Assembly (NCBI GenBank): GCA_003278875.1
Contig: QCCQ01000004.1
Coordinates: 1 to 64,000, forward strand
Direction of reading: 5' to 3'
Length of the DNA: 64,000 nt
Source of the DNA: Prochlorococcus sp. AG-347-L21
Lineage (GTDB): Bacteria; Cyanobacteriota; Cyanobacteriia; PCC-6307; Cyanobiaceae
The notes beneath the pieces are model-generated. The model was not told the DNA's origin. It saw only the letters and a program-made list of their open reading frames with translations, and searched no databases. Positions 46,801-55,048 of this stretch are shown here, in pieces (the stretch's first letter is position 1; each line of letters begins with the position of its first letter). A program made the translations under genes and the position numbers.

Positions 46801-46816
46801 GTCAGAGGATCCTGAC
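46801..46816 (+). promoter_or_regulatory. Leader hairpin upstream of the DUF4912 gene
   Basis: GTCAG and CTGAC flank AGGATC, making a short perfect stem in the spacer, about 75 bases before the GTG start. It is not followed by a T-run, so it is not an obvious terminator, and may belong to the mRNA leader. The rest of the 268-base spacer is plain AT-rich sequence. Confidence 0.3.
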
Positions 46817-46889
46817 GACAGGCCAAAAAGACACACAATTCCTAAAAAAAAAGAACATACTGATCCCAAACAAAAACGGAGAATTTAAA

Positions 46890-47990
46890 GTGGCTGATGG
46901 GATCATGAATAAAGATCAATTACTCTCACTAACCCTCAGACAATTACGTCAAGAAGCAAGTAAATTATCTGTTCCTCTGTACAGTCGCAAAACAAAAGCT
47001 GTTTTAGTTGATTTAATTCTTAAATATCAAGAAAAATCTACAAAAAAAATATATATTACACCTCCTGAGTTAAAACCTGAAGAAAGTTATGAGTCTAAAG
47101 CTTTCAATAATAGTGAAGAAGTTAAAACAAATGTAGTTTTCTTACCCCGAGATCCAGATTGGGCTTATGTTTTTTGGCAAATTTCTGATGCAGATAGAGA
47201 AAAAGCACAATCTTTGGGAGCCAATAAATTATGTTTACGATTATTTGATGCATCTGGTTCTGAAGGAAGTAACTTGAATCAAGGAACTCTCAGGGAGATA
47301 GCAGTTGATAGTTACAGTACAGAGTGGTACTTGCCAATCCCACTTGCAGATAGAGATTATAAAGTTGAATTGGGTTACAAATATGGTTTTAACTGGATGT
47401 CATTGGCATTTTCTTCGATAAGCCATGTTCCTGGGTCTCATCCTTCTGAGCAAATTCTTGATAAATTTGTACCTTTTAATTTAGATTCCACTTTTGAGTC
47501 AATCCCAGATATTTCTAATCCTGTTGTTTCAGAACAAAATGGTATGCATGAAAGGTTATACCAAGCAGCAACAAACATTCCTCTTAGAAGAAAAGTTGGT
47601 TCTGAGGAATTTATGGAAAACGTAAATTCAACAAACTTAAATGATAACCTTACAGACTCAGGTGCTGGTAAATGGTCATCAGGTTTAAATGCTTCTGGAA
47701 GCGGAATTGTTAAAAATAGATCTTTTTGGCTCGTTGCTGATGCTGAATTAATTGTTTATGGAGCTACAGAGCCTTCTGCAAAACTGACAATAGGTGGAGA
47801 AGATGTACCTCTTGCTGCAGATGGTACTTTTAGAATTCAAGTTCCATTTAGAGACGGGACTCAAAAATACGATATTAAAGCCGTTGATTTATCTGGCGAG
47901 CAAGAAAAAAGTATATCAATGAAATTTGATAGAACTACACCACTTGACGATACTAATGAAAAAGATAATGCTGAGACTGAATGGTTTTAA
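46890..47990 (+). CDS. DUF4912 domain protein with SAP/Rho-N-like start
   Basis: The 366-aa protein (GTG start) begins with a short helical unit like a Rho N-terminal/SAP domain (SLTLRQLRQEASKLSVPLYS, residues about 13-32). Then comes a DUF4912 region (about 75-190, with FLPRDPDWAYVFWQISDAD and WYLPIPLADRDYKVELGY), a Ser/Asn-rich linker, and a second beta-rich segment (about 270-350, VADAELIVYGATEPSAKLTI). DUF4912 occurs in cyanobacteria and firmicutes and has no known function. It is probably cytoplasmic. Confidence 0.8.
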   Translation: MADGIMNKDQLLSLTLRQLRQEASKLSVPLYSRKTKAVLVDLILKYQEKSTKKIYITPPELKPEESYESKAFNNSEEVKTNVVFLPRDPDWAYVFWQISDADREKAQSLGANKLCLRLFDASGSEGSNLNQGTLREIAVDSYSTEWYLPIPLADRDYKVELGYKYGFNWMSLAFSSISHVPGSHPSEQILDKFVPFNLDSTFESIPDISNPVVSEQNGMHERLYQAATNIPLRRKVGSEEFMENVNSTNLNDNLTDSGAGKWSSGLNASGSGIVKNRSFWLVADAELIVYGATEPSAKLTIGGEDVPLAADGTFRIQVPFRDGTQKYDIKAVDLSGEQEKSISMKFDRTTPLDDTNEKDNAETEWF

Positions 47991-48002
47991 TCTATTATTT
48001 TA

Positions 48003-48173
48003 ATGCTAAAAAAACTTGTTGCCTTTACTCCTTTGTTTGGAGCACTAACATTTCCACTCATAGTTCCAATTACAATTTCTAAATTTGGTGTTAACTACGG
48101 AATCCTAAGTGCATTATTAATATCTTCATTATGGTTTATCGCTATGTTAAGAACATCCGAAATGCCTCATTAA
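48003..48173 (+). CDS. Small membrane protein, 56 aa
   Basis: ATG 48003 opens 56 codons, 12 bases after the DUF4912 gene and 32 before pgm, all on the same strand. The product has two hydrophobic segments (LVAFTPLFGALTFPLIVPI and GILSALLISSLWFIAML) with a short NY turn between them. Such a clear hairpin pattern would be unlikely by chance. No family is recognised. Confidence 0.7.
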   Translation: MLKKLVAFTPLFGALTFPLIVPITISKFGVNYGILSALLISSLWFIAMLRTSEMPH

Positions 48174-48205
48174 TTTAGTTAGATTTTTGGGAGTTTCTTA
48201 AAAAT

Positions 48206-49843
48206 ATGACTCAAGCTAATGTAATTAATATTAATTCTCCTTTTTTAGATCAAAAACCAGGAACTTCGGGTTTAAGAAAAAGTACTTTAAAGTTTCAAGA
48301 AGAGCATTATTTAGAAATTTTTATTGAAGCAATCTTACAATCATTGGAACCTTTAAAAGGTTCAACACTAGTAGTTGGTGGTGATGGCAGATATGGCAAT
48401 ATTGAAGCAATAGAAAAAATTGTCCAAATATGCATTGCTCATAGAGTTCAAAAGGTTATTGTTCCAAAATACGGTTTATTATCTACTCCTGCGACATCAC
48501 ATTTAATTAGAAAAGAAAAAGCTATTGGTGGAATTATTCTTTCTGCAAGCCATAATCCTGGTGGGATTGATGGCGACTTTGGAGTAAAATTGAATATTTC
48601 CAATGGTGGCCCTGCTCCTGAGATAATTACTAATAAGATTTTCAAGGCTTCACAATTACTAACTAATTATAAAATTTGTAAAATTCAATTACCTGATTTT
48701 AGTGAATATGGAACTTATTCTTACGGTGAAACTTCCTTAGAAATTATTGATGGATTAAAAGATTATTCTAATTTGATGGAGAAAATCTTTGATTTTGATC
48801 AAATTAGTGATTTTTTAAAAAAAGACTTCTCATTAATCTTTGATGCAATGAATGCGGTTACAGGCCCATATGCAAAAAATATTTTCGTTAAAAAAATGGG
48901 TCTTGCAAATGATTGTGTCATGAATGGTAACCCGTTAAAAGATTTTGGAGGTTTACATCCTGATCCTAATCTTACGTATGCATCCCACTTGGCTGATTTG
49001 TTATTAAATAAAAAATCTTATAGTTTTGGTGCTGCATGCGATGGAGATGGAGATAGGAATATGATTTTAGGAAGTGGATGTTTTGTAAATCCTAGTGATA
49101 GCCTTGCAGTTATCACTGCTAACACAAAATGTGTCCCTGGTTATAAAGATGGTATTACGGGTGTGGCAAGATCCATGCCAACCAGCTCTGCAGTTGATAA
49201 TGTTGCTCGAGCATTAAATATACCTTGCTTCGAGACACCTACTGGATGGAAGTTTTTTGGAAATCTTTTAGATTCTAATTTAATTACTTTATGTGGAGAA
49301 GAAAGTTTCGGAACAGGTAGTAATCATGTGAGAGAGAAAGATGGACTATGGGCAGTTTTGTATTGGTTACAAATTTTAGCTGAGAAAAAATGTTCGGTAA
49401 GTGATTTGATGCAAAATCATTGGAAACAATTTGGTAGAAATTATTATTCAAGACATGATTATGAGGCAATTCCCTTAAACATTGCTAATCAAATCTTTGG
49501 TAATCTAATTTCTATGCTCGAAAATTTAAAAGGAAATAGTTTTGCTGGCCATTTAGTTAAAGTAGCAGATAACTTTTCATATTTAGATCCCGTTGATAAG
49601 TCCATAAGTGAAAATCAAGGTTTAAGATTGGTCCTTGATGATAATTCTCGAGTAATTGTGCGCCTTTCTGGAACTGGAACAAAGGGTGCAACATTAAGAC
49701 TTTACTTTGAGAAATTTTTCGCTCCTCAACAGAATCTTTCTTTAAATCCTCAGATCGCTTTGAAACCTCTAATAAATGATTTAGATACTTTATTGAATAT
49801 TTCAAAACTTACTCAAATGGAAACTCCTACAGTAATTACATAG
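48206..49843 (+). CDS. pgm: Phosphoglucomutase
   Basis: The 545-aa enzyme has the phosphoserine motif ILSASHNPGG (near residue 114), the metal loop ACDGDGDRN (near 275), the sugar-binding loop LCGEESFGTGSNH and the C-terminal phosphate loop RLSGTGTKGA. It interconverts glucose-1-phosphate and glucose-6-phosphate, linking glycogen with central metabolism. The start LDQKPGTSGLRK matches the eukaryote-like, cyanobacterial alpha-PGM family. Confidence 0.96.
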   Translation: MTQANVININSPFLDQKPGTSGLRKSTLKFQEEHYLEIFIEAILQSLEPLKGSTLVVGGDGRYGNIEAIEKIVQICIAHRVQKVIVPKYGLLSTPATSHLIRKEKAIGGIILSASHNPGGIDGDFGVKLNISNGGPAPEIITNKIFKASQLLTNYKICKIQLPDFSEYGTYSYGETSLEIIDGLKDYSNLMEKIFDFDQISDFLKKDFSLIFDAMNAVTGPYAKNIFVKKMGLANDCVMNGNPLKDFGGLHPDPNLTYASHLADLLLNKKSYSFGAACDGDGDRNMILGSGCFVNPSDSLAVITANTKCVPGYKDGITGVARSMPTSSAVDNVARALNIPCFETPTGWKFFGNLLDSNLITLCGEESFGTGSNHVREKDGLWAVLYWLQILAEKKCSVSDLMQNHWKQFGRNYYSRHDYEAIPLNIANQIFGNLISMLENLKGNSFAGHLVKVADNFSYLDPVDKSISENQGLRLVLDDNSRVIVRLSGTGTKGATLRLYFEKFFAPQQNLSLNPQIALKPLINDLDTLLNISKLTQMETPTVIT

Positions 49844-49875
49844 AATTGAAAATAATGATTTTTTGATTTATTTAA

Positions 49876-51165
49876 ATGCATTTAGAAAATTTATTTACTA
49901 ATTATTCTCAAATAGAAAATAATGCACCTTTGGCAGATAAATTAAGACCAAAGAATTTGGAAGATTTTTTTGGTCAACAAACAATCCTGAATGAGAATTC
50001 GCTTTTAAGAAGTGCCATATTAAAAGATAAAATTAGTAATTTTATTTTTTCTGGCCCTCCAGGTGTTGGGAAAACTACCCTAATTGAAATTATTTCCTTT
50101 AACACGCGGTCAAAATTAATTAAGTTAAATGCAGTATTATCAAGTGTTAAAGAATTAAGAAATGAAATTGCTAATGCAAAAGATAGATTAATAAATTCAA
50201 AAAGAAAAACAATTTTATTTATTGATGAGGTTCATAGATTTACAGCTGTTCAGCAAGATGCTTTATTACCTTCAATAGAAAATGGAACTATAACTTTTAT
50301 TGGTGCTACGACTGAAAATCCCTTCTTTGCTGTTAATAAAGCGCTTGTTAGTAGGTCTCGTATTTTTACATTACTGCCTTTGGCAGAAAATGATTTGCAG
50401 AAAATAATACAAAAAGTTATTACTCACTATTCAGAACAAAAAGATTCAAAAAAGATTTATTTAACTCAAGATGCCATAAGTCATTTTATTAAATTTTCTG
50501 GCGGAGATGCGAGAACATTAATCAATGCGCTAGAGATGGCCATTGAAACAACTGCAGAAAATGATGCAAAAGAAATCAACATTAATCTCTCAATAGCAGA
50601 GGATGCACTTCAAAAGAAAAATATTGTTTACGATAAAAATGGTCAAAATCATTACGATGTAATAAGTGCCTTTATCAAGTCCATAAGAGGTTCTGATGCA
50701 GATGCAGCTTTATTCTGGCTTGCGAATATGCTGGAGGCTGGTGAAGATCCTAATTTTATTTTTAGAAGGCTACTTATATCTGCCAGTGAAGATATTGGAA
50801 TAGCTGATCCTAATGCAATAGTAGTTGTACAATCCTGTTGTGATGCTTTTGATAGAGTTGGTTTTCCAGAAGGATTATATTTCTTAACGCAGGCTTCTTT
50901 ATATTTAGCTGTGTCTCCAAAAAGTAATAGTACGAAAAGTATTTTTAAGGCAATTGAAAAAATCAAATCTACCAATGCTTTTGATGTTCCACTTCATTTA
51001 AAAAATAATTCTAATAGTTATGTCAATCCTCATAATTATCCAGGTAATTGGGTCGCACAAGAATATCTTCCTAAATCTTTAAGAGGTTTAAAAATATGGG
51101 AACCAAATAATAATGGATGGGAAAAAGCTCAATATGAAGAACTGCTTAGAAGAAAAGAAAACTAA
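49876..51165 (+). CDS. rarA: Replication-associated AAA ATPase RarA/MgsA
   Basis: The 429-aa protein starts with the family pattern PLADKLRPKNLEDFFGQQ, then Walker A FSGPPGVGKTTL (near 59), Walker B ILFIDEVHRF and sensor GATTENP. A C-terminal domain includes SEDIGIADPNAI and YPGNWVAQEYLP. RarA (MgsA) acts at stalled replication forks. Unlike some cyanobacterial versions it is not fused to another enzyme. Its stop overlaps the convergent Sfp-type gene by 4 bases. Confidence 0.95.
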   Translation: MHLENLFTNYSQIENNAPLADKLRPKNLEDFFGQQTILNENSLLRSAILKDKISNFIFSGPPGVGKTTLIEIISFNTRSKLIKLNAVLSSVKELRNEIANAKDRLINSKRKTILFIDEVHRFTAVQQDALLPSIENGTITFIGATTENPFFAVNKALVSRSRIFTLLPLAENDLQKIIQKVITHYSEQKDSKKIYLTQDAISHFIKFSGGDARTLINALEMAIETTAENDAKEININLSIAEDALQKKNIVYDKNGQNHYDVISAFIKSIRGSDADAALFWLANMLEAGEDPNFIFRRLLISASEDIGIADPNAIVVVQSCCDAFDRVGFPEGLYFLTQASLYLAVSPKSNSTKSIFKAIEKIKSTNAFDVPLHLKNNSNSYVNPHNYPGNWVAQEYLPKSLRGLKIWEPNNNGWEKAQYEELLRRKEN

Positions 51166-51818
51166 AAATTTTTAGAACAACAAATAATCTCAGGACTTAA
51201 AGAAGTTTTTTCTTCGTATGCCAAAGCGATAGTCCAATTATTGAAGTTAATCTGCGAATAATGTAGATGTATGTTTTTCTGTTTATGAATTAACTCTTTT
51301 GGATTTTCAAAAAATTGCCAGTGGTTAATGTCTTCAGCTAATTTTCCATGATCCCATTTTATAGCCGCTTCAACAGCACACCATTGATTTAATATCATAT
51401 TTTTTGTTAAATAATTATTATGGTTTGATTTATTGGTATGAAAAAAATATTTTTCTGCAAATTTTATATGGTTAAAATCTCTATCTGTCCTCTCAATATC
51501 AATCCCAATTTTGCTTTTATGCCAGACTATAGTAATAGCATCTTCACAATGACTTAAACTTATATTTCCCATGCCAGAGGGCAAACTTGGAGGTTCTCCA
51601 GGAAGAGCATTAATTGGAATTTCTAAGGGATCTAAATCAAAAAGTGTTGAAAGTGATTGTCGCAAATAAGCTCTTGTTTCTAAAAAAATCTTTGATCTTG
51701 AATTTGTTAGCTTTTTTGCAGTTTTAATTTCTTCTACCGTTGCGACATCTTGCACACCTTTAATCTCATAAAACCAAATTTTTGGTATTTTATATTTATA
51801 CTCATTTAATAATTTCAA
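51162..51818 (-). CDS. 4'-phosphopantetheinyl transferase, Sfp type
   Basis: The product has up to 218 aa from a TTG at 51818. It carries SLSHCEDAITI, the Mg-binding GIDIERTDRDF (near 111) and WCAVEAAIKWDHGKL (near 145), all diagnostic of Sfp-type transferases that attach phosphopantetheine to acyl carrier proteins or NRPS/PKS carriers. In cyanobacteria without large secondary-metabolite clusters it is expected to activate the fatty-acid ACP. The start is uncertain, because the first 13 codons touch the divergent peroxiredoxin start. Confidence 0.88.
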   Translation of the reverse strand: MKLLNEYKYKIPKIWFYEIKGVQDVATVEEIKTAKKLTNSRSKIFLETRAYLRQSLSTLFDLDPLEIPINALPGEPPSLPSGMGNISLSHCEDAITIVWHKSKIGIDIERTDRDFNHIKFAEKYFFHTNKSNHNNYLTKNMILNQWCAVEAAIKWDHGKLAEDINHWQFFENPKELIHKQKNIHLHYSQINFNNWTIALAYEEKTSLSPEIICCSKNF

Positions 51819-52285
51819 TGGCTCTTAAGGTTGGCGACAAAGCACCAGAATTTAAATTAAAAGATTCTTTTGAGAAAGAAGTTTCTCTTAGTGATTTTAA
51901 AGGTAAAAGAATAATACTATATTTTTATCCAAAAGATAATACTCCAGGATGTACTAAAGAAGCTTGTAATTTTAAAGAGAATTGGGATTTACTCCAAAAA
52001 AATAATATTCTTGTGCTTGGTATTAGTAAAGATAATGCCTCCTCTCATCAAAAGTTTATAGAAAAATTTAATTTACCTTTTATTCTTTTAACTGATCCTG
52101 AACCTTTTAAAGTTTCTTCTGATTACGATAGTTATGGACTTAAAAAATTTATGGGAAAAGAATACATGGGAATGATGAGAAATACATTTTTAATTGATAC
52201 TGATGGTAACATCGAAAAAATTTACTTAAAGGTAAAAGCAGCAATAATGGCTGATCATATAATTGCAGATCTTGGGTTAAGTTAA
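51818..52285 (+). CDS. bcp: Thioredoxin-dependent peroxiredoxin, Bcp/PrxQ type
   Basis: The frame opens at 51782, but ATG 51818 (MALKVGDKAPEFKLKD) gives the family's N-terminus and 155 aa. The active-site motif is PKDNTPGCTKEACNFKEN, with the peroxidatic Cys and a second Cys five residues later, as in the PrxQ/Bcp class. It reduces peroxides using thioredoxin. The start base is shared with the divergent Sfp-type gene as called, and its stop overlaps coaX by 4 bases. Confidence 0.95.
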   Translation: MALKVGDKAPEFKLKDSFEKEVSLSDFKGKRIILYFYPKDNTPGCTKEACNFKENWDLLQKNNILVLGISKDNASSHQKFIEKFNLPFILLTDPEPFKVSSDYDSYGLKKFMGKEYMGMMRNTFLIDTDGNIEKIYLKVKAAIMADHIIADLGLS

Positions 52286-52971
52286 TTTTTTAAGGACAGG
52301 TGGTGAATAATCATCCCTTCCATGACTAAATTAGGAGCATTGATAATATTTTCTTTCTGAGTCATTAGAGATCTTGTAAGGAATTCAGAGTCTCCTCCAC
52401 AAGTTAATAAAATATCTTTTAATGGATTAAATGAATTTTTAATAACACCAGTAAGAGAATTGATCACTCCTTTTAAAATTGCCTCTTCTGTATTAGTTAA
52501 AAAATCTTTGGAAGGGATTTCAAATTTTTTTGGCACTTTAAGATTTTTTGTGTATTTTTCCATTGATTTTAATTGTGTAAGAAAACCTGGAATAAGTTGA
52601 CCACCGAGAATAGACCCATTTGAATTTAATTTTGTTATCGATAATATTGTTCCAAAATCTGCAATTAGCAAATCTTTTTTTAAAGGGTTTTCAATATTGT
52701 TTATAGCTGCTAGACAAGCAAGAGCTCTATCAACTCCAAAATAATCAGGGAGATTTGATAACTGAATATCTTTGGTTTTTATTTCATTTTCGCCTTTCAG
52801 TGAAAAATTTGGTAGTTTTCCTACAGAAGCCCAAATTAATTGATCAAGATCTATATTTTCGGGAACCTTTTGTTCTTTTTTGGTATGAAAAAATTTAGAT
52901 TGATTTTTAGAATATTTTGCCCAATGAAGCCTACTATTGCCTACTAATAAAAAATTTATATCTGAGGCCAT
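52282..52971 (-). CDS. coaX: Type III pantothenate kinase
   Basis: The 229-aa protein has LLVGNSRLHWA (first phosphate loop), LIADFGTILSITKLN and GGQLIPGFLTQLKSM, then LTCGGDSEFLTR. This is the ASKHA-fold pattern of CoaX, with cyanobacterial changes in the first loop. It phosphorylates pantothenate, the first step to CoA. It follows cysH by 15 bases on the same strand. Confidence 0.85.
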   Translation of the reverse strand: MASDINFLLVGNSRLHWAKYSKNQSKFFHTKKEQKVPENIDLDQLIWASVGKLPNFSLKGENEIKTKDIQLSNLPDYFGVDRALACLAAINNIENPLKKDLLIADFGTILSITKLNSNGSILGGQLIPGFLTQLKSMEKYTKNLKVPKKFEIPSKDFLTNTEEAILKGVINSLTGVIKNSFNPLKDILLTCGGDSEFLTRSLMTQKENIINAPNLVMEGMIIHHLSLKN

Positions 52972-52986
52972 TGTTCTATGATCAAT

Positions 52987-53709
52987 TTAATTATTAGTGT
53001 GAATTCCACATTCTTGTTTAATCCCTCCAAATCTTGTATCTCTGCCCTTAGTTTCAAGACCATCGGGACAACTTGAATGCCAATCGCCTACAGAAGAATA
53101 ACCTTTGATAAAAAGTGGATGGGCAGGTAAATTATTTTCTTCCATATAATAAAAAATATCTTTATTTGTCCAATTTAATAAAGGCCTTAAAGAAAGTCTT
53201 TTACGAATTACGTCTATGAATTTCATTTTGTTTCTATTTTCTGTTTGACTTGATCTAACACCACTTGCCCAGCAGGAAATATTATATTTTTCTAGACCAT
53301 TTTCTAAAGGCTTTATCTTTCTTATCTCATGATACTTATCTAAATCACTTTCTTTATTTGTTTCCCAGAGTTTTCCGTATTTAGCCTCCATTCTTGCTGG
53401 AGATAATTCACTTTGCAGAACCTCTACTTCTAAGGATAAATATTCAATAAGCTTTTCTGCGTAATGGTATGTTTCTGGAGGTAGGTAACCTGTATCTATC
53501 CAAAATATTTTGATTTTCTTTTGTAGACATAACTTACTGACCATATTTAAAAGGACTGATGAATGTATACCAAAACTTGTTGTAATAGCAAATTGATTAT
53601 CAAATTTTTTATAACCCCATGAAAGCATTCCTTGAGGATTCACATCTAATAGCTCTTTATTATATTTCCTTAAGTTAGTTTGAATATCTTTCTGGATTTT
53701 TGCAATCAT
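52987..53709 (-). CDS. cysH: Phosphoadenosine phosphosulfate (PAPS) reductase
   Basis: The 240-aa protein has FAITTSFGIHSSVLL (the PP-loop like site), IFWIDTGYLPPETY, LRPLLNWTNKDIFYYM and the C-terminal catalytic KQECGIH. The lack of the Cys-Cys plus Cys-x2-Cys set of APS reductases supports PAPS as the substrate. It reduces PAPS to sulfite with thioredoxin. In this genome PAPS is also the donor for the sulfotransferase at the left end of the window. Confidence 0.93.
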   Translation of the reverse strand: MIAKIQKDIQTNLRKYNKELLDVNPQGMLSWGYKKFDNQFAITTSFGIHSSVLLNMVSKLCLQKKIKIFWIDTGYLPPETYHYAEKLIEYLSLEVEVLQSELSPARMEAKYGKLWETNKESDLDKYHEIRKIKPLENGLEKYNISCWASGVRSSQTENRNKMKFIDVIRKRLSLRPLLNWTNKDIFYYMEENNLPAHPLFIKGYSSVGDWHSSCPDGLETKGRDTRFGGIKQECGIHTNN

Positions 53710-53804
53710 TCTTCAATTTGGTTATGAGTTTAATTTTACTTCGCTCAATTTAAAAATTATTCGTATAGTTTAATAATACATTTACGCATAACAATATTTC
53801 TTCA

Positions 53805-54989
53805 ATGAAATCAATACAAAAACCAATAGTAATAGTTGGAGCAGGTTTTGCAGGTATGACATTTGCTTTGAATTTAAAGAATCTTAATCCTTCTTTACCG
53901 ATTCTTGTAGTTGATTCTGAAACTAACTTTATCTTTAAACCTTTAATGTACGAAGTTTTAAGTAAAGAAATAAGAAGTTGGGAAGCCACTCCAAAATTTG
54001 CAAATATTTTTTCCGATGCAGGTATAACCTTTTTAAGAAATTGTCTAACCAAGATTTCCTTCAAAGAAAATATTCTTGAATTTAGTGACGATTTAAAATT
54101 AAGTTATCAATATCTTGTTATCTGTACAGGATCTATTGCAAATAGTTTTTCAATAAAAGGTGTAGATGAAAATTGTTATTTTTTTAATGATTTTCACGAT
54201 CTAAATAAATTAAGATCTTTTTTAAACAAATCACAAAAAACTGCTTTTCGTAAAAAATTATTTATAGTTGGTGGCGGCCCTTCTGGCATAGAGTTGGCAT
54301 GCAAAATTAAAGATATATTTACGGACCAATTAGAAATTAATGTAATAGAAAAATCAAATGAAATCCTAAATAAAAATAAAATTTTTAATAGAGAACAAGC
54401 AGAGAATGCATTAGAAAAAAGAAAAATCAACATTCTTTTGAATTCTACGGTTAAAGAAGTCTCAGAAACTAAAATAAGTATTTCTAGTGAGGTTGGAATA
54501 ACTTCTTTGGATAAAGATATTGTTATTTGGACTGCTGGTGTTAAGCCTAATTTGTCTTACTTAGAAACTGATCAAATAACAAAAAAATTTGGACGAATTT
54601 TAGTTAATAAGAATTTGCAAATAGAAAACCATAAAAACTGTTTTGCTATTGGCGATATTTCAGTTATTGACGGAATGGAGGATTTACCCATAACTGCGCA
54701 AGTCGCTATGCAGGAAGGAAGTCATCTTGCTAATAATTTAGAACTTTTAGTTCAAGGAAAGGATCCTTTACCCTTTGAATTTCAAGACAATGGTGAAATG
54801 ATTAGCTTAGGAATAGGCGAAGCTTCAATTTCTGGGCTTGGGATAACTTTATCTGGGAAATTAGCTTTTGAGGCAAGAAGACTTATATATGCTTCCAAGT
54901 TGCCTGATATTACGGAAAGCTTAAAATCTGCATCTTCATGGATATTCCAAAAAAAATCTATTTTTAAAGAGTTTCTGAAAAAAAGATAA
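53805..54989 (+). CDS. ndbB: Type II NADH dehydrogenase (NDH-2)
   Basis: The 394-aa protein has two dinucleotide-binding motifs: VIVGAGFAGMTFALNL (FAD, near residue 9) and FIVGGGPSGIELACK (NADH, near 157). A FAD-contact motif FAIGDISVIDG (near 283) and a C-terminal amphipathic end follow. These are the hallmarks of single-subunit, non-proton-pumping NAD(P)H:quinone oxidoreductases at the membrane surface. The ndbB symbol follows cyanobacterial usage, but it could be one of the other ndb types. Confidence 0.87.
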   Translation: MKSIQKPIVIVGAGFAGMTFALNLKNLNPSLPILVVDSETNFIFKPLMYEVLSKEIRSWEATPKFANIFSDAGITFLRNCLTKISFKENILEFSDDLKLSYQYLVICTGSIANSFSIKGVDENCYFFNDFHDLNKLRSFLNKSQKTAFRKKLFIVGGGPSGIELACKIKDIFTDQLEINVIEKSNEILNKNKIFNREQAENALEKRKINILLNSTVKEVSETKISISSEVGITSLDKDIVIWTAGVKPNLSYLETDQITKKFGRILVNKNLQIENHKNCFAIGDISVIDGMEDLPITAQVAMQEGSHLANNLELLVQGKDPLPFEFQDNGEMISLGIGEASISGLGITLSGKLAFEARRLIYASKLPDITESLKSASSWIFQKKSIFKEFLKKR

Positions 54990-55048
54990 TTCCCATTAAA
55001 CTTTTTTGAAATATTGTTTTTGGGTATATTGAGTTAAATAAGTCTCGT

